From Gracilimonas mengyeensis (GTDB lineage Bacteria; Bacteroidota; Rhodothermia; Balneolales; Balneolaceae): DNA of 64,000 nucleotides. A program made the translations under genes and the position numbers. The notes beneath the pieces are model-generated. The model did no database searches, was not told the DNA's origin, and was given only the letters and a program-made list of their open reading frames with translations. The stretch lies in the NCBI RefSeq assembly GCF_900182705.1, contig NZ_FXTP01000014.1:98486-162485 (forward strand), written 5' to 3'. Below, piece after piece: positions 35,980 to 44,237 of this stretch (within the stretch, counting starts at the first letter, position 1; each line of letters starts with the position of its first letter).

Positions 35980-36861
35980 ATGAAATATCACAAAATTGGA
36001 AGATCAGACATTGAAATCAGTGAGATCGGGTTTGGGTGCATGTCGTTGCCTACGGATCCGAATGAATCCGTTCCATTAGTTCGCGATGCCGTCGAGAAAG
36101 GCATTAACTTTTTTGATACAGCTGACCTTTATGACAAAGGACTGAATGAAGAGATGGTTGGCAAGGCCCTTAAGCCTCATCGCGATAATGTCATCATTTC
36201 GACAAAGGTCGGAAACGTTTGGCGGGAAGACGGCAGCGGCTGGGACTGGAATCCAACCAAAGAACATATCTTGCTTGGTATTGACGAAAGCCTGCGTCGG
36301 CTACAAACCGAGTACATCGATTTATATATGCTACACGGCGGTACTATTGAAGATCCCATCGATGAAATCATAGAGACTTTCGAGCGCCTTAAGAAACAAG
36401 GTAAAATCCGTGCTTATGGCATCTCTTCCATCCGACCAAATGTAATCCGCGAGTACGTGGAAAAATCCAATATGGATGCCGTGATGATGCAGTATAGTTT
36501 GCTGGACAGACGACCGGAAGAAGAATGCCTGGAGCTGTTGGCTGAAAATGACATAAGCGTTCTCACCCGAGGAACTCTTGCCAAAGGCATGTTGATTGAT
36601 AAGCCCGCTAAAGATTACCTGGGCTATTCCAGCATGGAAGTTGAAAAGATGCAAAAAGCAACTCAAGGAACTCGCAGTTCACTGACTGCTGCCATTCAGT
36701 ATGTATTGCGACATCCCCCTGTAGCCTCTGCTGTAACCGGCATCCGTACCCAAGAGCAACTGGATGACATCCTCGGAAATTATGAAGAGAACATCACCGC
36801 AGAAACCCTGGAAAAAGTGGCGGCTACACTTGAACCGAATGTGTACGAGAAACACCGGTAG
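35980..36861 (+). CDS. Aldo/keto reductase
   Basis: A 293-residue NADPH-dependent TIM-barrel reductase. The catalytic tetrad is visible: Asp and Tyr in FFDTADLYDKGLNEEMVGKAL, Lys in VIISTKVG, His in YMLHGGTIEDPIDE. The C-terminal nucleotide-binding region is PPVASAVTGIRTQEQLDDILG. The close variant of the YghZ/MocA-type bacterial group has no Cys cluster. A good ribosome-binding site, AAGGAG (35965-35970), precedes ATG 35980. Substrate unknown. Confidence 0.93.
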   Translation: MKYHKIGRSDIEISEIGFGCMSLPTDPNESVPLVRDAVEKGINFFDTADLYDKGLNEEMVGKALKPHRDNVIISTKVGNVWREDGSGWDWNPTKEHILLGIDESLRRLQTEYIDLYMLHGGTIEDPIDEIIETFERLKKQGKIRAYGISSIRPNVIREYVEKSNMDAVMMQYSLLDRRPEEECLELLAENDISVLTRGTLAKGMLIDKPAKDYLGYSSMEVEKMQKATQGTRSSLTAAIQYVLRHPPVASAVTGIRTQEQLDDILGNYEENITAETLEKVAATLEPNVYEKHR

Positions 36862-36919
36862 CTCTAAATGATTCTGCCTTAAGCCCTAATGCTTTGATTT
36901 CTGTATCATTACTTACAAT

Positions 36920-36939
36920 AAAAGCATTGGTGCTTTTTT
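36920..36939 (+). terminator. Rho-independent terminator after aldo/keto reductase
   Basis: Stem AAAAGCA / TGCTTTT with loop TTGG and a T-rich tail, 58 bases after the stop codon. Confidence 0.75.
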
Positions 36940-36981
36940 ATTAATACCTTGAGGCAAACTTTCATCCGCTGACTGCTCCCT

Positions 36982-38133
36982 ATGACTATTCATTACATCG
37001 ATACAGATGTGAGGCTCAGGAAACTGACCGACGCCCTCTCTCACGTCTCTGCATTTGCCATTGACCTGGAATTTGACCGTAACCGGTACCGCTATGGCTT
37101 TAATATGTGCCTGATGCAAATATACGACGGACAGGATTGCTATCTCGTCGATCCGCTTAGCGAAGATGTGAATATTGACGTCATCTTTCCCGTGCTGGAA
37201 AATCCCGAGGTGCAAAAAGTGGTGTTCGCTTTTGGAGAAGATCTTCGTCTGCTACATTCCATGGGCTGTTTCCCAAAAAATATTTATGATCTGGATGTAG
37301 CTACCAGTTTGCTGAATTTCGAGCCCGCTTCTCTCACCAATCTCATCAAGGATGTACTGGAAGTGGAAGTAAACAGCAGCTCGCAGCAGAGCAATTGGTA
37401 CAAACGCCCCCTATCTGATCAGCAAAAAGAATACGCCGCTGATGACGTGCTGTACCTGCTGGATTTCAAGGACGCCCTGGAATCAAAAATAAGCGGACAA
37501 AAAGTTCAGGAATGGGTACAGCAAGAGAACGCCATTTTTGATAAGCTGGATTACAGCGATGAGGACCACAACACCCTTATCAAGGACAAAGACAAAAACG
37601 ACATGACCATGTTTGAATGGCATGTGTACAAGCACCTGATGAACTTTTTTGACGAGGTGGCGGAAAGTTATAACAAGCCCGTCTACCAATTGGTAAATAA
37701 ACGTCTGGTAGAATCTCTTGCGCTTAATCCCAAAAAAGTGAATGAATGGCAGCGAATGAAGGGCATTTTTGGTGCGCTAAAGAATGACAGTTTCCAGCAA
37801 CAGCTGAAACAGGAAATACAGGAGGCGGTGGAAGACGCCAAATCACAGAACCTGTCCACCTCACGGAAAGCCTCCCATACCTTAAACGATCAGGAATACC
37901 GGGCTATGCGCCAGGAGCAAAGCCGGATCAGTCACTTAAAAGCCAAACTGATGCGCCCCATCCAAAATAAAATAGCCGACGATTTTGGGAAGCACGCTAA
38001 GTCATTTATCCTGCCAAATCGTTTAGCCAAAGAAATCATTGCCGGTGAAACAGAAATGATGCCGGATTACAAAGTACAGTTGTTTCGTCGCTATGCGAAA
38101 GATCTGGATATTGACCTGTCGGAATATATTTGA
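36982..38133 (+). CDS. rnd: Ribonuclease D-like 3'-5' exonuclease with HRDC domain
   Basis: A 383-residue DEDD-type exoribonuclease for tRNA/small RNA 3' maturation. Exo I: FAIDLEFDRNRYRYGFNMCLMQI (DxE). Exo II: VVFAFGEDLRLLHS. Exo III: YAADDVLYLLDF (YxxxD). A helicase-and-RNase-D C-terminal (HRDC) region follows at about residues 205-285 (MFEWHVYKHLMNFFDEVAESYNKPVYQLVNKRLVESLAL). The first Exo motif has DLEFDR rather than DTEF, a tolerated variant. The three-copy dispersed repeat begins just downstream. Confidence 0.88.
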   Translation: MTIHYIDTDVRLRKLTDALSHVSAFAIDLEFDRNRYRYGFNMCLMQIYDGQDCYLVDPLSEDVNIDVIFPVLENPEVQKVVFAFGEDLRLLHSMGCFPKNIYDLDVATSLLNFEPASLTNLIKDVLEVEVNSSSQQSNWYKRPLSDQQKEYAADDVLYLLDFKDALESKISGQKVQEWVQQENAIFDKLDYSDEDHNTLIKDKDKNDMTMFEWHVYKHLMNFFDEVAESYNKPVYQLVNKRLVESLALNPKKVNEWQRMKGIFGALKNDSFQQQLKQEIQEAVEDAKSQNLSTSRKASHTLNDQEYRAMRQEQSRISHLKAKLMRPIQNKIADDFGKHAKSFILPNRLAKEIIAGETEMMPDYKVQLFRRYAKDLDIDLSEYI

Positions 38134-38136
38134 ATG

Positions 38137-38442
38137 ACCACCCTGCACTGAATGTGTAGGGGGGCACTGGGGACTGAAAGTCCCGCTCTTCTCCACAAAC
38201 CCGGTCGTCCAGAGGGTACCCCCGATGGATCTTGCATGTAGCGGAGCTTAATCAACTAATTTCCAGAACTTTGTTTCCAGTGGCTCAAGCGCTGTGGCCA
38301 ATAGCAAGTTGGTAAGTATTTTCTGGCTAAGGTTCTTCGGGAGTACCCTCAGAATGACTCCATAATTTTAGCATTAGATTTCTTCGCAATACTAAAGTGC
38401 TGCACTCAAAGCGTAGGGTTTTAACCCCTCGTTTGGGACCAA
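38137..38442. repeat. Dispersed intergenic repeat, copy 2 of 3
   Basis: About 305 bases, the longest copy. It starts CCACCCTGCACTGAA three bases after the rnd stop, paralleling copy 1 after the kinase gene. Conserved words include GTCCAGAGGGTACCCCCGAT, CAACTAATTTCC and TTTCCAGTGGC. The right end holds TGCACTCAAAGCGTAGGGTT, of which copy 1 lacks about 14 bases. It ends just before the minus-strand CDF gene. Confidence 0.8.
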
Positions 38443-38456
38443 TTAACAGGGTTTAC

Positions 38457-39443
38457 TTACTTCAGCTTATGCCGCCGATTGGATGCTACATTCTCAACCG
38501 TCCAGGTAATCTCTTCTTCAAAAGGATGGCGCCGGACCTTGCAATTTTCAACCTGACACAGGCGACAGGAAAATTCCATGCAGTAGTCCGTGTGTATAAA
38601 AATCTCGATGCGATTCCCGAATTTTTCTGTGATAAGCGCTTCTATTTTGTCGAGTTCAGCATGGGCTTCTTTCACCGTTAGATACCATGGAAGTGTAAGG
38701 TGGCAATCTACATGCAGAATGCGTCCGTATTTTATGATCCGGAGGTTGTGAAGATCAATCCATTTTGGATCGCGGTTTGCCTGCAGAAAAGCGATGAGTT
38801 CTTCCAACAGATCTTCATCGGTCTCATCCATAATACCCGCTACCGCCACACGGAGAATACGGAATCCCATTCGCATGATGATAAGGGCAAACAGAATGGC
38901 TACGGCCCCATCCAGCCACAGAATATTGGTAAGGCGAATTAATATCAGTCCCCCGATGATACCAAGTGTGGTATAAGTATCGGTTTGCAGGTGCTTTCCG
39001 CTGGCTTGCAGTGCCAGGGAATCATTTTCTTTCCCCGTTTTATAGGCCCACCATCCAAAAGTATAATTGACTACCGCCGAAAGAGCGATCAGAACAATCC
39101 CCAAATCCAGCTTTTGCAGTGGTTCCGGGTAAATGAAACTTTGTATGGCTTCATATATGATGAAAAGGCCGGCAATAGCAATCAGTGTGCCTTCGATTCC
39201 TGCAGAGATAAACTCCACTTTGCCATGTCCGTAGGGGTGATTGGCATCTTTGGGTTTGGCAGAAAGGCTAAGGCTGTATAAACCAATAAAGCCCGAAATT
39301 ACATTTACGATGCTTTCCAGGCCATCGGTTAATACGGCCACCGAACCGGTAAAATACCAAGCCGCCATTTTGATGACAAAAAGCACAACCGCCACAGCAA
39401 CTATAAACTTTTGCACGCGGACATTTTTTTGGCCTTTTGTCAT
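38457..39443 (-). CDS. Cation diffusion facilitator family transporter
   Basis: A 328-residue proton-coupled divalent-metal exporter (Zn/Co/Fe/Cd type). Six helices are present. The first metal-site helix has LTDGLESIVNVISGFIGLYSL (D in place of the usual H/DxxxD pair) and SAKPKDANHPYGHGKVEFISAGIEG follows, the latter being the CDF signature. The cytoplasmic domain spans about residues 205-295. An extra C-terminal Cys cluster (DYCMEFSCRLCQVENCKVRRHPF) suggests an additional metal-sensing or -binding tail. The start is ATG 39443; the longer frame begins with TTG directly before it. Confidence 0.92.
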   Translation of the reverse strand: MTKGQKNVRVQKFIVAVAVVLFVIKMAAWYFTGSVAVLTDGLESIVNVISGFIGLYSLSLSAKPKDANHPYGHGKVEFISAGIEGTLIAIAGLFIIYEAIQSFIYPEPLQKLDLGIVLIALSAVVNYTFGWWAYKTGKENDSLALQASGKHLQTDTYTTLGIIGGLILIRLTNILWLDGAVAILFALIIMRMGFRILRVAVAGIMDETDEDLLEELIAFLQANRDPKWIDLHNLRIIKYGRILHVDCHLTLPWYLTVKEAHAELDKIEALITEKFGNRIEIFIHTDYCMEFSCRLCQVENCKVRRHPFEEEITWTVENVASNRRHKLK

Positions 39444-39502
39444 CAAATAATGCGGTCTTTACGTTATAAAAAAGGAAGCCCCTTAATTGGAGCAAATGAC
39501 GG

Positions 39503-40117
39503 CTATTCGCCAAACATCATTTCATAATCCCGCATAGAAGCTTCAATGATTTTATAGGCATGATCGGTATCAAAAATACCTTCTACATACACATCATTGG
39601 TGTCTTTGCCCGGGATAAGTTTGTAAGTACCAAAATAGTGGCGCAGACGCTCTATTAAAACAGGCGGTAAATCGTTAATGCTTTCAATATCGCTGTAATA
39701 GGTGTCGTTATCGAGAACAGAAATAATCTTGTCATCGGCTTCGTCATGATCTACCATGTGTAAGCCGCCAATAACACGGGCGCTCAGGATTACCTCATTA
39801 CGGTCAATGGGACGTTCACTAAGTACGCAAATATCCAAAGGGTCACCATCCCCTTTTACCTCTTGATTTGACAGGGCACCAACTTCATCACCGCAATAGG
39901 TACGCGGGATAAATCCATACAGTGATGGAGGCAGTGAAGAACTTCGCTGTGGACGATCAACCCGCATGTACCCGGTTTTTTTATCCACCTCATACTTGAT
40001 GGTATCAAAAGGGGTCAGTTCAATAAAGGCATTTACTTTTTGGGGATGATCTTCACCTACCTCAAGTCCATGCCAAGGGTGAGGTCGCCAGCGAAAAAAT
40101 GGATTCGGAAAGTTCAT
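39503..40117 (-). CDS. ppa: Inorganic pyrophosphatase (family I)
   Basis: A 204-residue soluble Mg-dependent pyrophosphatase. Motifs include [35 protein letters not shown], the diagnostic [13 protein letters not shown], and the substrate-binding [10 protein letters not shown] near the C-terminus. Length and motif order match family I. It removes pyrophosphate from biosynthetic reactions. A 150-base spacer separates it from the end of the nos cluster, which it follows on the same strand. Confidence 0.95.
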   Translation of the reverse strand: MNFPNPFFRWRPHPWHGLEVGEDHPQKVNAFIELTPFDTIKYEVDKKTGYMRVDRPQRSSSLPPSLYGFIPRTYCGDEVGALSNQEVKGDGDPLDICVLSERPIDRNEVILSARVIGGLHMVDHDEADDKIISVLDNDTYYSDIESINDLPPVLIERLRHYFGTYKLIPGKDTNDVYVEGIFDTDHAYKIIEASMRDYEMMFGE

Positions 40118-40271
40118 TTACTATGATTGAGAGTGAGAATTTTAAAAATCAATCAAAGTTAAAGGGTTTGGCGGAGAATTGCTTCCCCTAACCGTTAAGT
40201 AATTTTATTAATTTAGGATGAAAACCGAGCTTCATCCTCTCTTTAGGTTTTGTCCCGTACTCAGTGAATAC

Positions 40272-41063
40272 TTAGAAATCCATTTCCCTGAATTTACGGG
40301 TACTGCCCCACAACGGAATTACCAGCCAGAGCATCAAACTTAAACCGGCGGTTATGATGCCCCAAAAACTCCCAAAGAAACGGTTGAATATAGCCCCGGT
40401 GTAACCCATCAGGGCAGAAATATCAAATTCAAGAAGTACGATGATGCGAGCCAGGTCTATAGGGTTTAACATTGTTAAGGCCAGCATCGGCTTTTCGATG
40501 GGGTAATCTCCCAGCATAAAAATAATGAGCAGTACCAATCCATCATACAACACCGCCAGAAATAACCAACCCACTAAAGCAAAACCCAACCCTTTTATCC
40601 GGTCCTCGAAATACGACAATCCTAACCAAAACCCGATACCGGTGAATAACAAGGTGAGTATAATTCCCAGCGCCAGCAGCATCAAAATGGATACGATTTG
40701 TTCACCGTTTAACATACCACTATACAGCATTGGGATCAGCACCCCCAGGGTGTACGCAGATGAGAGCGGTATAGCTAAGCCACCGTATAATCCCCAGAAA
40801 AGCGTCTTACGGTTCAGAGGCTGTGCTAACAGAAGCTCGGTAAACTCTTTTGACTGGTACAGGTACAGTGCTCCGTAAATCATGCTAACCAAGGGAACCA
40901 GCAGCAACATGACATTGGATATACTCAGCAATGCTTTAGGACCTGATCCCCCAAAACGTATAAGCGCATCAGAGATTAGCAAATAGATCAGGGCATATCC
41001 GAAAATCCATTTTCCCCGCACCAGATCTTTCCATTGATAGTTGAGTATGGTTAGTGATTTCAT
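40272..41063 (-). CDS. nosY: ABC transporter permease of the nos cluster (NosY-like)
   Basis: A 263-residue permease with six predicted membrane helices and no periplasmic binding component, matching NosY/ABC-2 type. In the NosDFY complex it couples ATP hydrolysis by NosF to delivery of copper or sulfur for the CuZ site of NosZ. It overlaps nosF by four bases (ATGA). It is the last gene of the cluster. Key signs are the LLLAQPLNRKTLFWGLYGG amphipathic motif typical of this family, and context. Confidence 0.88.
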   Translation of the reverse strand: MKSLTILNYQWKDLVRGKWIFGYALIYLLISDALIRFGGSGPKALLSISNVMLLLVPLVSMIYGALYLYQSKEFTELLLAQPLNRKTLFWGLYGGLAIPLSSAYTLGVLIPMLYSGMLNGEQIVSILMLLALGIILTLLFTGIGFWLGLSYFEDRIKGLGFALVGWLFLAVLYDGLVLLIIFMLGDYPIEKPMLALTMLNPIDLARIIVLLEFDISALMGYTGAIFNRFFGSFWGIITAGLSLMLWLVIPLWGSTRKFREMDF

Positions 41064-41770
41064 GCTGCAGCCTCCTCCATCATTTTTGCCACGGCTCCTT
41101 CAAGGCGCTGAGATTTGTGTGCATCCAGCAACTGCTGCATGGGCCCGTGATATTTTATCTTCCCTTCCACGATAAAAATCAGGTAATCGGCCAGCTCTTC
41201 AATTTCGCTCATAATATGTGTGGTAAGCAGAATGGTTTTCCCTTCGGATTTGAGCTCGCGGACTTTGTTTTTAAACTGTACGCTTGATCGAGGATCGAGC
41301 CCTGCCGTAGGTTCATCGAAGATGAGCAGGTCCGGGTTAAACATCATCGAGAGTACCGCGCCCACTTTCTGGCAGTTACCGCCCGAGAGTGTCCGCATAG
41401 CCTTGTCGAGCTCCGGTTCCAACCCGAAATAGCTAATCAATTCATCCTCGTGCGAGGGTTCTCCGTTTCGAATCTTCTTGATAAAGCGAAACAATTCGGC
41501 CACGGTCATATTTTCCGGGTAGCGGGCCACTTGGGGCATATAGCCTATTCCATCCCTATACTGCCAATTTTCGCTAACCGTTTCTTCATTCACATAAATG
41601 TTTCCCTCAGTAGGTTTTACCAGCCCAAGCAAGCTTTTAATAGCCGTAGTTTTGCCCGAACCATTAGGCCCTACAATGCCAGTCGCCTGCCCGTCAGGAA
41701 TCTCCAGGTTGATGCCATCCAGCACGGTAAGTTTGCCGAATTTTTTGGTGATATTTTTGAACTCTATCAT
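41060..41770 (-). CDS. nosF: ABC transporter ATP-binding protein (NosF-like)
   Basis: A 236-residue ATPase. Walker A GPNGSGKTTAIKSLLGL, Q-loop GYMPQVARYP, signature LSGGNCQKVGAVLSM, Walker B LLIFDEPTAGLD and H-loop LLTTHIM are all intact. The signature has NCQK where most have QRQR, as in NosF proteins. It overlaps nosD and nosY by four bases each, so the three are translationally coupled. It energises NosDFY, needed for NosZ maturation. Confidence 0.92.
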   Translation of the reverse strand: MIEFKNITKKFGKLTVLDGINLEIPDGQATGIVGPNGSGKTTAIKSLLGLVKPTEGNIYVNEETVSENWQYRDGIGYMPQVARYPENMTVAELFRFIKKIRNGEPSHEDELISYFGLEPELDKAMRTLSGGNCQKVGAVLSMMFNPDLLIFDEPTAGLDPRSSVQFKNKVRELKSEGKTILLTTHIMSEIEELADYLIFIVEGKIKYHGPMQQLLDAHKSQRLEGAVAKMMEEAAA

Positions 41771-43008
41771 GGCAAGGGTTTCATTTGTGGTTGGTCGTCT
41801 ATCAATGTTTCCGGGGTAAGGGAGGGCATCACCTTTTCGGCAGCATCCAGGATGTCGATCAGCAGGCTGCGAAGCAACAGCAGTGATTGCGGCTGTTTTT
41901 CCACCAAAATGGTAAACAACCGCACCGGATGATGTGGCACATCCCCCACCCCGTCCCGATCCAGATCGTAGCCTTCATACCGGCTCCAGTAGTTACCTGA
42001 AAACGTATTAAAATTTCGCCGGCTATTGGTCGCTACTTCAAAGGAATTGGCGATGAAATTGTTGGCCTTGAATTCATTATCCGTAGAGTTGGCCATCAGT
42101 TTTATGGCCCATCCATTTTGATGAAATGTATTTCCCGTCACCATATTTCTGCTGGTAGCCTCTATGTAAAGCCCCACCGAATTGTTTTCAAAGTGATTTT
42201 CTTCTATACGACTCCGGTTGATTTCTTTTAGCAGCATCCCATACGCCGAGGAACCCCAGTTATCTTTAAATGTATTACCGATTATTTCCACGTTCGAAGT
42301 GTACATCACTGCCACCCCGCCACCGTTATCGCGGAACGTATTCGCCACATACCTGCAGTTATCCGAATACATAAAATGAATTCCATAGCGAATATTTTCT
42401 TCGCTCAAATTGTCTTTAATATTGGCCCCGTCCACAAACTCGAAATATAAGCCGTCGCGATGTCCCTTTACGTAATTCCCTTCAATACGGGTATCTTTGC
42501 TGTACCACAAATGAATGCCATTACCGGATGATGTTTCCCGCTCTCCGGAAGCCGAGAGGTAATTATTGCGTATCACAGCCTTATTGGTTTCAGCCAGGTA
42601 AATACCAAAGAAATTGTCAATCAAGCGTACATCTTCTATTAGCGTGTTATTTGTTTTTTCTACGAGGATACCCGCATAATCTTCCATGAAACTGGTGCTG
42701 GCATGGCGAACCTCCAGTCCCTTTACGGTAACGTCATCCGCTTTAATAACCAGTATAAAACCCTGCCTCTCACCATCTATAACCGGCCGGTCTTTTCCCA
42801 GGATGGTGAGCGGTTTATCTACTACTAAATTGTATTCCCGGTATGTTCCACCTTCGATGATAAGCGTATCTCCGGGTTGAGCCCGTTCCAGCGCTTCGGC
42901 AATGGTTGGGATCTCCCCTTCCTGCGAGACCCTCAAAGGCTGGGCATCCGCAGAGCCAAGAAGCCCTCCCCATATCAGAATAAATACTATGCGTATAACA
43001 ACCTTCAT
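41767..43008 (-). CDS. nosD: NosD periplasmic copper/maturation factor
   Basis: A 413-residue secreted right-handed beta-helix protein with a signal peptide (ending SADAQ). Repeated NN/N-x-F turns such as IEGNYVKGHRDGLYFEFVDGANIKDN, NTFRDNGGGVAVMYTSNVEIIGN and NSVGLYIEATSRNMVTGNTF are the NosD/CASH signature. NosD is the periplasmic subunit acting with NosFY on NosZ CuZ assembly. The C-terminal YWSRYEGYDLDRDGVGDVPHHPV is the characteristic NosD end motif. Confidence 0.93.
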   Translation of the reverse strand: MKVVIRIVFILIWGGLLGSADAQPLRVSQEGEIPTIAEALERAQPGDTLIIEGGTYREYNLVVDKPLTILGKDRPVIDGERQGFILVIKADDVTVKGLEVRHASTSFMEDYAGILVEKTNNTLIEDVRLIDNFFGIYLAETNKAVIRNNYLSASGERETSSGNGIHLWYSKDTRIEGNYVKGHRDGLYFEFVDGANIKDNLSEENIRYGIHFMYSDNCRYVANTFRDNGGGVAVMYTSNVEIIGNTFKDNWGSSAYGMLLKEINRSRIEENHFENNSVGLYIEATSRNMVTGNTFHQNGWAIKLMANSTDNEFKANNFIANSFEVATNSRRNFNTFSGNYWSRYEGYDLDRDGVGDVPHHPVRLFTILVEKQPQSLLLLRSLLIDILDAAEKVMPSLTPETLIDDQPQMKPLP

Positions 43009-43074
43009 ATATCTATGTTCTAATCAGTACCAAGTCTCGCACAGCTATGGCGTAAGCTCATGCTTTTCGGTTCG

Positions 43075-43542
43075 TCAATGTTGCATTCCATTGTGCATTT
43101 TTACCTGAGAAACTGCCTGCCATTGCAGTAATTGCCCGGGTTTTTTGGCTATATGTTCTTTTGCTGTGGCTTCATCGGGCAAGGCCAGAAGTGAGGCGCC
43201 CATCGGGCTATTAATAACTTCACTTTGTACATACTGAGCCTGCCGGGCATTTAACCAGTTACCTGGGTGGCTGTAATCATTGACCCATAATCGGGCGCCA
43301 CTAAATTCCTGTTGATGTTCACGATGATATACGGCAAGGCATTCAATAGCGTCAAAGGTATAGGCTTTCCCTTTTTCAGTTACCATCTGCGCGGCAAACT
43401 GAGGATCGGTAATCATCATCTTGCAATGGGCACACTCATCACTACCATAGTGTACTTCAACCGGCTCCTGACTGCATCCCGCTATCAACAACTGTATCAT
43501 AAAAAATCCGGCCATACAGATTCCAAATTTTAGGGCGTTCAT
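43075..43542 (-). CDS. nosL: NosL copper chaperone lipoprotein
   Basis: A 155-residue lipoprotein with lipobox IAGC. The NosL signature is DECAHCKMMITDPQFAAQMV, with Cys-x2-Cys-x-Met providing Cu(I) ligands, followed by KAYTFDAIECL and PMGASLLALPDEATA. NosL delivers copper to apo-NosZ. It lies between the 190-residue membrane-protein gene and nosD. Confidence 0.93.
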   Translation of the reverse strand: MNALKFGICMAGFFMIQLLIAGCSQEPVEVHYGSDECAHCKMMITDPQFAAQMVTEKGKAYTFDAIECLAVYHREHQQEFSGARLWVNDYSHPGNWLNARQAQYVQSEVINSPMGASLLALPDEATAKEHIAKKPGQLLQWQAVSQVKMHNGMQH

Positions 43543-43590
43543 ACACTATCCTCTATTTTGATTATTTGTTCATGCCTTAGTTTAATTACA

Positions 43591-44163
43591 CTACTCTTCA
43601 TCTCCGCTTTTCCACCAGGTAAAACCTGCTATCCCCATAGATATCAAAGCAATATAAAACCCGATATGCGGAAGAGAAGTAGCATTGATATTCAGCAATT
43701 GTTTACTGCCTAAAAGCGGGGGCTGGTAAGTCATGCCGGGGACTTTTATGGGTGCATCGGGATTTAAGTTATGCCCGTAATCATAGCCCCAAATATAAAA
43801 ATCGACCAGACCGGCAATGGCTACTATCACAAAAAAGCCCAGCCAATACAAAATCCAGGTTCTCTTTCCTGTGGCAGCAATCACCAACCCGGATAAAATT
43901 AAGAATCCAAAAATATAGGGCATAATGGTTAGCTCGGGAATGGACTCCGGTTCAATGGGTTTCATGCCGATATAATGGTTAAGCCCATTAATGTTTTTAA
44001 GATCGTTTTCGGACTTCCCCTCAATGTTATTAACCGTGATGTTCATGCCAATGCCTTCCGGGTACTGAGGAGCTTCCATACTGATACTCCAAATGGGTAC
44101 GAAATAAACGCCTATAAGCATTAGAGCAGCTAAGGCCATCCAGACTCGGTGAGATATTTTCAT
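43591..44163 (-). CDS. Membrane protein of the nos cluster, nosB-like position
   Basis: A 190-residue protein with about four membrane helices: residues 8-28, roughly 83-101, 104-125 and 165-185. A periplasmic loop holds NINGLNHYIGMKPIEP, and a second loop has PGMTYQPPLLGSKQLLN with DFYIWGYDYGHNLNPDAPI before it. It is directly downstream of nosZ, the position occupied by nosB in clade II clusters such as Wolinella. The conserved His (NHYIG, YGHN, LPHIG) and Met residues could serve metals. Function is not established; homology to NosB was not tested. Confidence 0.7.
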   Translation of the reverse strand: MKISHRVWMALAALMLIGVYFVPIWSISMEAPQYPEGIGMNITVNNIEGKSENDLKNINGLNHYIGMKPIEPESIPELTIMPYIFGFLILSGLVIAATGKRTWILYWLGFFVIVAIAGLVDFYIWGYDYGHNLNPDAPIKVPGMTYQPPLLGSKQLLNINATSLPHIGFYIALISMGIAGFTWWKSGDEE

Positions 44164-44191
44164 AAGTACCTCTTTGTTAAATAAAAATGAA

Positions 44192-44222
44192 AAGGCAGGG
44201 AAGGAATCAGCTTCCCTGCCAA
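44192..44222 (-). terminator. Strong stem-loop between nosZ and downstream nos genes
   Basis: Perfect ten-base stem GGCAGGGAAG / CTTCCCTGCC with a seven-base loop; on the minus strand it is followed by TTTTCATTTTTATTT. Placed just after the nosZ stop (44238), it could terminate partially or protect the nosZ mRNA 3' end, giving more NosZ than accessory proteins. Confidence 0.75.
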
Positions 44223-44237
44223 GAATAAGTCAAACTG

